DNA from: Acanthaster planci
Taxonomy: Eukaryota; Echinodermata; Asteroidea; Valvatida; Acanthasteridae
Direction: 5' to 3'
Assembly: GCF_001949145.1 (NCBI RefSeq)
Contig: NW_019091586.1
Location: 80,720 to 138,992, forward strand
DNA: 58,273 nt
This document shows positions 43,300 through 55,200 of the stretch, piece by piece. The notes beneath the pieces are model-generated. The model saw only the letters and a program-made list of their open reading frames with translations. It did no database searches and had not been told where the DNA came from. How positions within the stretch are numbered: the first letter of the stretch is position 1; every line of letters starts with the position of its first letter. The position numbers and the translations under genes were made by a program.

Positions 43300-44265
43300 G
43301 CTGTAGTTTCTGGAGAGCAATAACTTCTGAGAACTTTAGGAGGGGGAGGGTGAAAGGCTGTTCGTGGGTAAGCTACGGGGGACTTGGTCAACGAGTGAAA
43401 GGAAAGGGTGAGCCTCTTTCGGTTCATTGTGTTGTGAACAATACTTCGTCTCTGGATGGCTTGGAAATCTACACGTAATTCTTACGGGGTAAAACTGAGG
43501 GTGAGCGGAGGTAATTGACCTCGCTGTGCCGTGACCGAACACAGGCTTTCGGTGTGTGGTTTGGCGGGACACATACGGTATGAGTTGGGGGTCTATGTGG
43601 GTCAAATGTACGGATTATATGTGCGACTGAAAGTAGAATCGACTCCGAGGAAAATTCGGGGGAAAATGACTAAGTTGGAAGTGTGCTTTGGAAGTTGCGG
43701 TTCAAGGGAATGTTGCAACGGGGTCGACGTGGAATGCAATGCGCTGTGTACAATCCGCATAATCTACCTGTAGATGATCATTGGGCGCTCCCAGTGGGGT
43801 AAGTGGTGTGTGTAGTAGCGTGTAGACTATAATGTACATGCATGGGAAACCTTTCCTCAGTTCATGCATTTCCCAGACTGACATCGGCACTACCATTACC
43901 ATAGTTTTGTGCACTACTGTTGGACCCGTAAGTTTGGACACTAGAATGGTCTGGTCTTATGTCAGGCTTCAAATTGAAATCATCTTTTTATCTGAAATTA
44001 GGTGTGTAGTCCAAAGTCAAGTCATCTCAACAGTCAAGTTACCCTTTTATTAGTTTGACTGCCCTGAACTATGATGAAACTTGTCTGCAACGTTAAATAC
44101 AATAATATCTGCATATGCTGCCGACCAAAGTCAAACATTATGCACTGATCATAAGGTGATAAGGTACAAGTATACTATAGCCTGCCTAGGCCTACATGTA
44201 GCATTTCAAACTCGGCCTTTGCCCAACTTACGCTGCAGTGTGTATACGCCATATGATTGCTCTGT
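43300..44265. other. Upstream region of agmatinase copy 2
   Basis: I see no coding gene. A promoter and 5' UTR exon of copy 2 are expected further upstream than the acceptor at 44269, but are not placed. Confidence 0.4.
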
Positions 44266-44269
44266 GCAG

Positions 44270-47200
44270 GCCTTTATCTGGGTGCCATGAACATGTTGTC
44301 TGCAGCACAAAGGTGTCGCTGTCAGTCGAAATGGGAACATATTGTTCGTCTGACTGCCAGCTCTTTTTTCTCAGCGATGGAGGGCAGTCCACGACGTTAT
44401 CTCACTGGGAAAGCAGTCTGCAATCACTACAATCAACCCCTGAGTGGGAATGAAATCCCGCGATCTGGGGGAATAGCAACTATGTTCAGGCTTCCATATC
44501 AGAAGACTGCCGAAGGTAAACCTGCTTTGAAATTACTTCACACTGGAAATCTTGAATCAAAGCAGTCCCAATGTGGTGCACAGCAAAACAGGACTTGTCA
44601 ATTTATAAGTAAACTGGTAGTGTTAGGCCTAATGCACATTAGGCCTATATGTATGTACTGATAATTTCATGCTTAGTACATAAAGTGATCTACTATGATG
44701 CTTTGCTACATTGAGTTTCAAATCCATTGTCTCCACCTGCAGCTCCCACAGAAAAATGCACATACAGTATGTAAACAACACTGTCATCAGTACATTATGC
44801 CTGTTCTACATGTATTTAAGCTGATTGCATTAATTAACATTAAGCTTGACATCTGCACAGGTTTAGAATATGAAGTGAATGTGCCCTTGGTTCCCAGTAA
44901 CAATTCTATCAACAGAAAAATTATGGGGCTGAGTTGTGACATGTAGCCACATATGGATGAGTGTCTGTGACATTCATGCATTGTCTTCATTTCATTTGAA
45001 ACAGGACTTGACGCATGTTTTGTGGGTATTCCGTTGGATACCGGAACCTCAAACAGATCAGGGGCCAGACTCGGCCCGAGGCAGATCAGGACCGAGTCAT
45101 GTCTGATACGACTTTACAACAGCCTCGGTAAGGCAGCAGTGGCATAGCCACATCGGGACCTTGGGGAATGTGCACCCCACAAATTCTTAGTGCCCCGCGG
45201 TTTTCCCCCCCCCTTAAAAAAAAAAAAAACGATGAATGGATTTTGAACAAGGCTAACAAAAGCTTGCCCCAAAAAACCCACACCATTGAAAGCTGGTGCC
45301 CCCATAAAATGCTGGTGCCCCCTTTATTGTGCCCCCTGAAGTAAAATCTTAGCTACGCCACTGTAAGGCAGCCAAAATGTTTCATATACTGGATGGGTTA
45401 CCTGGATCACCTGTGAACATTGTAATTTTAAAGGACACTCAAAAGTAATACATTGCAATGGCTGAGTTGCCTGCATGTGTGTTCCACCCAAGGGTGCAGA
45501 TGGCTTCAGATTTGTCCATTTAAAAACTTGAATATTTGAATATTCCACCTTTCATTTCATCAAGTATTCAGTCATGCCTATTTTTAAAACAACCTGCAGA
45601 AACAAAATATACATACATGTACATGATTGTGTTGTGGTCAACCTCTGTAAGCTTTGCAGCACGCTCCATCCCCGCGTTGAAGGAGGGGGTCAACACGTTG
45701 GTCCAGGTTGGAATTGATTTTCTATGTCCCAGCAAGATCATACGTCACAAAAAGTCCAAGGGAAAAACCTGTAAGGAGCCTCAGCTCGCATTTACTTGTA
45801 ACACAACATGAATTGCCCAAAATCTTGGGGGGGGCATACTCTGCACTCTGCATGACTTGAATAAAAACCCCAATTCCTCCTAAAAATTCAGGTGCAGCGC
45901 CTTTCGAGAGCATACAAGTTGCCGACATCGGAGACGTCAACATCAACCTGTATGACCTCAAGAAGGCTGTACGCATGATCAAGGAAGCCTACTCCAAGAT
46001 CGTCGCCACTGGCTGCAAGCCGTTAACTCTTGGCGGTGACCACACCCTGTCATACCCAGTACTTCAGGCTGTGAAGGTTGTCACCATACATCATAAGTTA
46101 TAAGTTCACAATTTTACCATGAGACATACACTTCTCTTTTGAAAAAGTCTCTCTGGGGGGGGACATGTTGGCCCTGCAGTTGTCCCCCTCCTGTGGATCT
46201 GCCTGTTATCCCTCCCCCCAACAATCCACCAGAGAGGGAGGCCATATTTTCGCTGCCCTTTCGTTTTTGACATTTTAACACCTTTCCTAGCTTGTTACCT
46301 TTTTAATCCCTTCACCAAACAATTCCTGGTAATCCTTATACACAAACAAACAGGGGTTTGCCTGCCACCGCTTTTGAGCACTGAAGCAAGTAATTGTAGT
46401 AAGCTCAGCTTTGCTACGGTCTTTTTTGTTTGCAATTTTAAGTGTGCAGAGAGGAAGCACAAAATGAAAAACCTGACCTTAGTAGTTTCATTACAATGAA
46501 GCTCATATTTCCTGAAAATGATGGATGGGTAGTCATAACTTATTTTGAAAAATGAGAACCAACCTCTAGCCTCTTGTTGACACAAGATATAAAGTTCAAA
46601 CTGATAAGAAATCTAAAAAAGGCATTGCTTAATAAGCGTTTTAACTAAGAAACTCTCTTGTGGAGTTAGGACAGCAAAGTTGTACACCGTCAAATCCAAT
46701 AGTTTTCATATTGTTGGTTAAGAAGTTGTGCGCTTAAACTCCATTTCATGTTCATAATGGAACCTTTCTGCCGTATCATTGTGTCGAGTACCATGGCCTG
46801 CTGGACTCACGTGTGACAGTTTGGGGGTTCGAATCCACATGTTCTATGGTACTCTTCCTTGGTTGAAATAACTCCCCTCAGGAGTGGAAATGTATACTGG
46901 GGACGGTGGATCTGTTCTGACTTCAAGCTGCTGCAGAAATTGGCGCAGTGAACAAGCACAACAATTTTGAAATGCTTTTGAGACTTCAACGATCAGTCCA
47001 CTCTTGTTATAAAGAACAGAGTTTTAGAAGCCCAATTGCTTTAATTCTTATGTTTTTCTTTGTTTTCCCACTCCTTTTACATCAAAGTCCTGATTATTAC
47101 TGAGTAATTTGTCTGGTCCCTACAACTATGTTAAAACGAGAGTCTGCTGTACTTGCTATGAACCAGCTAAATGACTACTGAGTCATTCTGTAACCACTGT

Positions 47201-50045
47201 TCATGTATTTGACTATTTTGAATCGCCCGTTGTGTCATTTTTATGCATGTAAAAGCATTGAAGTTCTGCAACAGAGCCAAGCATGGCAAATTTTAGTGAT
47301 GTCCTTTTGTTAACCACTTCTTGATTTTGCTGTACCGAGCATTGAGTTTGTGCATATATGTTTCTAGGGAAGATTGACAACTAACCGTTACTCAAACATG
47401 CCCGTTGATGAACAGTTTGCGTCTAATCTTTGCACCACTGTATCCGAAGCCGACTATAAAAATCCTGAATTCTCATTCGCAAACTACCTGCCTCAGGAGA
47501 AGCATGGCACCGTGGGGCTGGTCCACATAGATGCCCACGGTGACACATCGGATGAAATGCTAGGGGAGAAGATAGCTCACGGCACTCCCTTCCACCGAGC
47601 CATCGAGGAGGAGCTTCTCGATCCCAGAAAGATGGTCCAGATTGGTTTACGGGGGCCTCAACATACTTATGACGACACAGAGTGGCAGAAGAACCAAGTA
47701 CGAAAAGTCTTTTTTTCTTGTTTGAGGAGTTACATGTATTTTTCCCCACCATTGTTGTTACTCAACAGTTAGAGAGGTAAACATTAATTATTTGTTTTAT
47801 ACATTGCCCGAAGAAATCCTTTAAAAATCCCGGTATTACCTGAAGAGAACTTGAAAAATATTCACCTGAACAAATGCATACATCAGCTACAAGTGAAATA
47901 GCTTATTAGAAGAAACAGGAATTTGGGTTAATAGTATGTCTATTTAACACAGACCACCCTCAATCATGCCAATACGGTGGCCACATGAAAGGGGAATGCC
48001 AATCAATTCCCTTTGTTCTCTCTATAAAAAGTTCAAAGTCATTAGCATACAAGTACAGCACACTCCCTTTTGCAAAGTCTACGAATACTTGGACTGTTTT
48101 CATGTACAAGTCTAAAGACTTTTATCTGGCAACCATTCCTGTTCAGTAGCTGATCAGTCTAAACAATGATCTTTATAATGTGAATAAAGTTTATTTGCTT
48201 GCTCATTAGCTGTGGAAAAAAGAATAGTACTTGCCGGGAATTGGGGAAGCTGTAACAAATGTATTTAAACACTTTCATTACAGCTGTGTAACATGCTTTG
48301 GTAAAGAGCGCCATGGAGCAGTGGAGCTATGTTGGAGTAAACTTCCTCAAGTTTTCCTCAGAATTCACTTTCCTATTTTGTTGTTAACGCTCCTTGTCTG
48401 TTAGTACTGTGTTACATTGTGTTAAGGTTATTTTGTCATACTTTAGGGCTCAGTTCTTGTGTTCTGCTCTCTTGACAGGGAGTGTGGGTGGTTCGGATGG
48501 AGGAGTGTCACCACAAGTCGCTCCTTCCGCTCATGTCAGAGGTCAGGCAAATGATGGGGGACACCCCTGTTTACATCAGCTTTGATATCGATGGAATAGA
48601 TCCAGGTTTTGCTCCAGGAACAGGTCGGTTGAATAATTAACCCTGTTATAGATGTTTATCCAACCATTGTGGCCTTTGGTACCACAAAAGATCAGATAGT
48701 TTTCAGTCAGCAGTTCCATGGTGTGCAGATACAAACAAACCACTTACTGTGGGGAGTACGGTCATGCATGCTGGATGCATGGTGTATAGAGTACTGAAGT
48801 GTGACGTCACTGTGAGCCAGAAAGTGTAGTGCAAATGAATGGAGTACATGCGCGTGTTAATTGGTTCATGCGCAGATTGTCGTTCAAATGCCTTTTACAC
48901 ACACAATTCTACGCGTGATGTAGTCACTTCAGTACTCTATATCCCTCCACTCCGCTTTTGGACTGGGGGGGATGGGCCATTTTATTATCCACCCCAGGCC
49001 CATGATGTTGAGAGGACAAAAAAATGCTGCAAAAAACTTCAAAGCATACAGGAGGAGCCAATATGAAGATTGTGAATTTCACGTAAATTAGCTGTGTCAA
49101 GCGTCAGAAAAGAGGACTATGCACCAAATGTATAGCAGTGATTGAGATATGTTCATAATAAAAAGTTGCCCCAACTCCCATTTTCTAATATCTGTGGTTT
49201 TGGGACTTCATCTTCTCTATACTTCCGGACACATGATGGCCTTGCCACACACCTGTAAATCCACAAATTGGCTCATCTGTTAACATTATTCACTTTAGGA
49301 ACCCCCGAAGTGGGCGGTTTGACCCCAATACAGGGAATGGAGATCATCCGCGGCTGTCGTGGGCTGAACATCATTGGTGGAGATCTGGTCGAGGTAAGTA
49401 TGACCCGACGAATTCGCACTATAAAGTGCCAGCTCTGTTGGGAGAACCTGTATGTCCTCACTGTGAAAATTGGCACCTCATCCCTCTTTTATAATGTCTG
49501 TAGTAGATACCAGGGACAGCCCCGGTCAAACCAGGGTCAAACCTGAGTCAAACTCTCTCCTGATGCTTGTCAAAATCTGGAGTAGCAGGCGCATGATTTT
49601 CTACCAAAAAAGAGGGAATCAAGTAACCTACATGCGCCATTTGTTTTTGAGTAATGTCTAGTGCACTTATATGTTGGAGTTGCTCACTGTGTGAGAACAA
49701 ACATGCAAACTTACACGTGATGAATCTTTCATTGGCTCTTATGGGTAGATCACAGGATACACTCTGAAGTTCAGGTCAAGAATGCCTGGGTGGCTGACTT
49801 TTGGGGGGGGCATTGCTGTTAGGATATGAGAATGGGATGTGACAAAAGGACATATTTTCTGTGACAAGTAGTCTTCATTCGGCTCTGTAGTTCATATACA
49901 TTTGTGCTGATTTCATGAGTCATGCATATTTGGTTTGTAGGTGTCGCCTCCCTATGACCCGTTTGGTACTACCGCGTTGCTGGGTGCCAACCTGCTGTTT
50001 GAGATGTTGTGTGTGCTCCCCGGCGTGAAGTACCCATCTGAGTAA
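44270..50045 (+). CDS. AGMAT: Agmatinase / guanidino-acid hydrolase, copy 2
   Basis: Coding exons: 44287-44515, 45005-45127, 45892-46076, 47497-47697, 48479-48623, 49299-49393 and 49941-50045, giving 360 codons plus stop. Exons 2-7 have exactly the same lengths and phases as copy 1. Exon 1 starts after the acceptor TCTGTGCAG (44269). Either ATG (44287 or 44293) is possible; the second matches copy 1. The metal-ligand motifs (Gly-Gly-Asp-His, Asp-Ala-His-Gly-Asp, Asp-Ile-Asp-Gly-Ile-Asp) are all present. Changes from copy 1 are conservative and clustered in exons 1 and 4, so both enzymes are likely active. The last residue is Glu instead of Lys. A hAT element sits at its intron 2 donor. A candidate poly(A) signal is at 50770. 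Confidence 0.92.
45137..45363. mobile_element. hAT-type element at the intron 2 splice donor of agmatinase copy 2
   Basis: The 8-bp TAAGGCAG flanks it exactly at 45129-45136 and 45364-45371. Ends are CAGTGGCATAGCC and TAGCTACGCCACTG, the CAGTGGCGTAGC-type hAT terminus. It is 227 bp, has no coding frame, and includes a C-run followed by an A-run near 45208-45230. Confidence 0.9.
46791..46860 (+). repeat. tRNA-like relic in agmatinase copy 2 intron 3
   Basis: About 69 nt start GAGTACC and end GGTACTC, a perfect 7-bp acceptor-like stem, with a B-box GGTTCGAATCC near 46830. The D and anticodon arms do not pair well and no intact anticodon loop is convincing. I take it as a tRNA pseudogene or SINE head, not a functional tRNA. 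Confidence 0.4.
48785..48941. mobile_element. Mariner-type MITE with TA target, intron 5 of copy 2
   Basis: The ends TAGAGTACTGAAGTG and CACTTCAGTACTCTA are exact inverses, flanked by TA on both sides. The interior has GTGACGTCAC near the left end. An eroded relative lies at 25430-25556. Confidence 0.75.
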
Positions 50046-50049
50046 CCTT

Positions 50050-52290
50050 CCTGGGTAACTTTTTGTGTCTGTTCAGCTAACCTATTTTAAAAAGAGGCTG
50101 GGTTCGTATATGACAGCAATTTTGCACTCCCTGTTGCTTCTGTTCATTGCCAATAGAGGGTGATGTTGTTTTCAAAAGGCTTGAGATATACCCGTGTTGC
50201 CAAGTTTTTAACACAAGTACTCCCTCTACCTTAGTGTAACAGTTTAAATTGTTGAATGTTGTTGCATCATGAAATGAGGCAAGTTTACTTGTAATTTTCG
50301 CAAAGATACTTTAAAGTCTTGCAAATGATAAAATTGCCAAGAGTCCTGATCGAGTTGAGTCTATTATTTGTATCTATAGGGCCGTATATAAGATGGTGAA
50401 GCCAAAGATTTTTCTTTCAAGTTGATGATCACATCTTGGCTTTATACTTGAAATTTTCTGGGCTTGGCAGTATTTCATCTTGGGATAATAATACGTATTT
50501 TTTTTTAATCCAAAAACTCAGTAAAGCTTAACAATCGTCTTTTTAATGTGGGAAACTGCCTTATTTCATAGGACAGACAGCCAGTCTTTTTCCAAACCCA
50601 AATTTATTTTCTAAGCTAGGTAGCCAGTTTATGTGTCATTTCGTTTTGCCTCCGAAAAGTATACTTTAGCAACTCATCACTGCCTAAAGAAATGTAAACA
50701 TTGTATTTATGCCAAACAAAAATAGGGCACCAATTGTATTCTTTTAAGGCAGTAACCTGCTGAAAAATGAATAAATATTGCTTAAGGAGATATAACTTTC
50801 CCATTTAAATAGAGATCTCTCCACGTTTACTTCAGTTCTGTTTATAATTTTGGTATTTTAAGCAGCGTAGGAATAGTGAGAGGACACACAGATTGACACA
50901 GACGCACGGATTTGGGGGCAAGTCTGCTGTCTTTCAATCTTGGTAATGCGCCATGAGCTCTCTTCATGGCAATATGCTGAGCTAAAAAGGGCTATTTCTT
51001 CCGGAGGGTGTAGTGAGTAAATCCTTTGTGTGGTTTCTTGTGACTGTGAGGTTCACTAGAAGGTAAAAGTAATAACTTTCTGTCAGTTTGGGATGCATAA
51101 ATTTTAGGATTTGTACCTCCGTGCTCCAGCAAAAATTTTGCTCTGTTGCCCACAAACTGTATACATGCACAAGTACGACATGTTAGTGTTCAATTTGAGC
51201 TGTGCCTGTGCATTTATTCGTTGAGTCACTATTTCGTACCTCAATTCTCACTATCTTTTGTTTGTATTTGTAACAGGGAAAAAGGGCACACCAGGGGGGA
51301 ACTTGCAAAATAACAAAAAAACTAATTAAACCAAGGATCTTTGAGGGACAGATCTCAGGGAAGTGAATTAATAGGGACCCAGACACCAATATTTGATTCC
51401 AACAAAAGGACACAACAGAATTTATTAATGAAAAAGAACCCCCCAAAAATAAAAAAAAAGAAAGGACAAAAACTGAAAAGACCTAACAACAAAATGCTAA
51501 ATCTTTATAAGGACTAAAACCAAAACCAACACAGCGTGTAAAATGGACCTTAGGAGTTTCCACTTTTTAGACTTCAATCTGTAAAAAACGAGAACTAAAG
51601 AACGTTAGACTACTGGAAAAGAAACGGTTTCCGCCACTGATCTGTAATGTTGCACCGTGCTAGTAAGGCTTCTCTGTAGTTGGGTCCTTATTTAGGGAAC
51701 CACTTCTTAAACACTCTGCGACGCAGATCATTGCTGGGCTCGCTTGTAAAAAAAAAATCGAGTGAAACGCCAGACAGGAACCTTAAACTTTTTCTGGCCC
51801 GCACAGTGTCCATTATGTTAAACTGAGCGATAACAAGTTACACAATTGTAGCTTTCTATAATGTGCTCCGAAACAAAATGAAGGAAAAGAGGGATCTGGT
51901 TGCATGTACGCACTATGATAAAAATATATAATGGTGACTCTCGATTTCATTCGGGATTTAAGTTGCGCTGTCAACCCTTGTTTAAAATCAAAATTATATT
52001 ACTGGTGATGAAATGATGATTTTTTTCACGGTATGCAATGACAACATAACCGTTATCAGGGGCTACCATTGAGCAAATAACCAGCTGTACAATGACAAAA
52101 GCGTATGGATTTAAACAAGCTTTCAAGCTTCAAGGAGGCTGGACCCTACGCGGTTATAAGATATAGTTCTACCTACAAACACAATGTCAAGTTCATCTGT
52201 TCGTTAGATGGGAACATCAGTCAAGTCTTCATGCACGCAATGTAAGGTATAAAGAGTTCCGCTGTCCCCGATCCTATCCACCAGTCATGG
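50050..52290. other. 3' intergenic stretch between agmatinase copy 2 and the UNC-93 gene
   Basis: The two genes converge here. I see no further gene. It must hold both 3' UTRs; the AATAAA at 50770 is a candidate end for agmatinase, and I could not pick one for UNC-93. Confidence 0.5.
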
Positions 52291-52295
52291 TATGA

Positions 52296-55200
52296 TCAGG
52301 TCAGATCGCGACCAAGGCCAGCCTCGGCGACGGGAAACCGCCGCCGGTCCTTGTCACACTGCTTGTGCATGTGCACCTTCATCTCGATGATGTAGTAGAA
52401 GCCGATGCCGAAGACCAACACTGTGGCTAACACGGCCAGCTTGACCCAGACGCAGAGGAAGTTGCTGTAGGCGAAGGAGACGGTGAACCCCAAGGATTCC
52501 CACAGCCGATAGTTGGAGAAGCCTGCCTCTTGTTTGTCTGGGAATAGCACACCGTACAGGGCTGACAAAGCAAACAACAAAATTTAGCCGATTGAGAGAT
52601 GAGGGCAACAGTGCAGATGAAGTGTAATGCTGTCTTCGCTGTAGTACGATTTTCTTGTACATTATCGTCAGTGCACAAAGTTACTGATCAGTGGTTGCAG
52701 AATGCAAGGAAATTTCGTACACGTCAGTTACGCTCTTTTTTCCCAATCTGCAGAGCCTTGTACAAGCTGATTATTACATCGAAAGTCCCACCTCGCGCTC
52801 CTCTTAGCTTTTTCAGATCTACCTATGGCCTTCGGTTTCTTACATATTAGAGCAGACAATCATCACGTACACGCCTGAGGTACTCAGAAGATTCCAAACA
52901 TTTGAACTCTGTTAAGTCAGTATTGTAGAACCATTAAGGAGGCTACCTTTTTTCTTCAACTGAAAACCCGACAACCATCTTCCCGGTCACTGCTTTTTTT
53001 TTGGGGGGGTATGATAATTCACCGAAAAGATGGCTGCCGTGCACAACCTCTTTCTTTGGCCATCACTAGGTAGTCGCTTAATTAATGTACAGTTCTGTCA
53101 AGCTTGGATTGGTCTGTGTTCTTCATAAGCACCCGATGATATTCAATCATATAACCTGCAAAATTCTGCTTTATAGCAGACCCTTAACAAAACCCCTGAC
53201 CTACGTAGGCAAATTTTATGAATCTCCTATTCATAAAAAAATGCCAAGCATAGAAAAAATGTGGCTTTTCAGGTTTCTGAAGATGTGAGTTTCAGGAAGT
53301 AGGCAAATGTATCCAAATTTCATGTTAATTATACACAACGGGTTTGCTCTTACCCAACGTACGTTGGGTAAGGGCAAACCCGTTATGTATAATTAACATC
53401 TCCCCAACGCAAAAATACATCTTGAAAATTTCATGTTGATTTTTATGCTCTTGTAGCGGCTTCATTGATGGCCAGCTCTTCCTAAGCGTGCAAATTAGTT
53501 TCTTTTACCGTTGATCTGCGTTTGCCAAACGGCGTCGGCCGCTCCCCAGCACGCCGCAATGACAAAGCAGACCGCCAGTTGATCCTTCGTTGGCACCCAG
53601 AATAACAGCGTGAGAATCAGTGCCATGTGAACCAAGGCGCCGAAGGTGAAGAGTGGTATCCGGCCCATGTGCTTGACAAGCCGACCAGACACGAACGAGC
53701 AGGCGGCGTCCGTTAAGCCATAGCATATCATGACGTACCCTACCCAGCCGACACCAACAGTACACGTTACATAAGACTGAATTTTTTTTAAAATGTAGAA
53801 AAGAAAACAAGCACAGTGGGATTTAACACGTTGCAAGAGGGAACAACAGATTCCAGGTACAGCGTTGGTATGTGACCAAGAAGACGATTTTACTCGTATT
53901 GGATTTGAAAGTGCATAATCAGTTTGGGACAGCAATACGAGCGTTTCACAATAGTGCACCTCCAAGAGTTTGCAACGCGTTGGCCAATCACAATTCGCGA
54001 AATCTGTTGACCCAATGCGCGTTTCGAAACTGGGTCAACCTCGACTCCATGGGCTGCGTGCGCGTTCCTTCAATAGCCCCTTGTCGTGTAGAATACGAAA
54101 ATGACGCTGACTAGCTATTGAGGATGAATTAATAAACGTGAAGTCAATCGCACGTGCATTTCAAAAGTTGCACGCTCATGCCCACGTATTCTCTTGCACA
54201 TCACGCACGCGTAAGTCTGCGTCGAGCATAAAGACACTGACTACGGTCCTAATTTAAATATCCCCAATAGGGTGCGTTCGATTAGCTTACATGTGTAAGT
54301 CAAACTTACACGAGAGCGTTTGTTTAGCCATCACGTGATCCTCGTGCCTTCCCTGATGTCAGCCACTACTACCCCGGCTGGCGAGCGGGTCTCTGGAGGC
54401 TGCCCGAGTGTAATGACGTCACAGATGGACTGTTCGTGCATGGACGTACATGATGGAACGTTCGATTACCCTCATTTTGAGGCTTCCCTTGCGTGTAACA
54501 CTGGTGTATTCAGGGAAGCTAATCGAACGCACCCATAGAGGGATATTTCAATTATACAAGACCAGGGGTAAGATTGCGCAAGGCATGGTGGGAACCAACA
54601 TGGCGCGGCAAGATTGTGCCCATGAGAACGAAGTTGGGAAAGAGTCGACAAATTTCGCAGGTTGTGATTGACCAACGCTTTGCAAACTCTTTGGGCGCAC
54701 TATTGTGAATCGGGCGTATTAAATAACCTCTTTGTTAACTTCTGTTTTCATCAACAACACAAATAACTAGCGGCTGCACATTATAACATGCAGTTAGCAA
54801 CTACATACAGCAGCAGCAACAGCTTAAGTTCCGCTGGACAGCGAAAAAATCGGACGCAGCAACCAGCAGGACCATTACAACTCTATGACACAACGGACAA
54901 CTACAGTTCTGGAGCACTTTCAACCGGCGGCAGCAGTAATTAAGGACAAGCTTCTCACCCTGGTAAAGTCGCCGGTAATGAACGCCTGCTCGAGCCCGCT
55001 GTAAATCGTAAGAGGAATAAGCAGCAACATCCTGTGGTCCTTCAACAGTCGAAGGGTGGCCATGACCAGTTGGCAGGGGTTCTCTGTCTGAGTCCGACGG
55101 CTTGTTTTAAGTCTATGCAAAAGTATTTTGTGTATTTTGTTAAGTATACAAAGAAGTGTTTGTCGTGTTAATAGGAAGTGGATCAAGAATAAACCCTGCG

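Noticed and set aside
46791-46860. Functional tRNA gene
   Set aside because: The acceptor stem and B box look good, but the T stem has mismatches and the D and anticodon arms do not fold.
52354-52678. Alternative minus-strand frames over UNC-93 exon 5
   Set aside because: They are out of frame with the spliced gene and show no family match.
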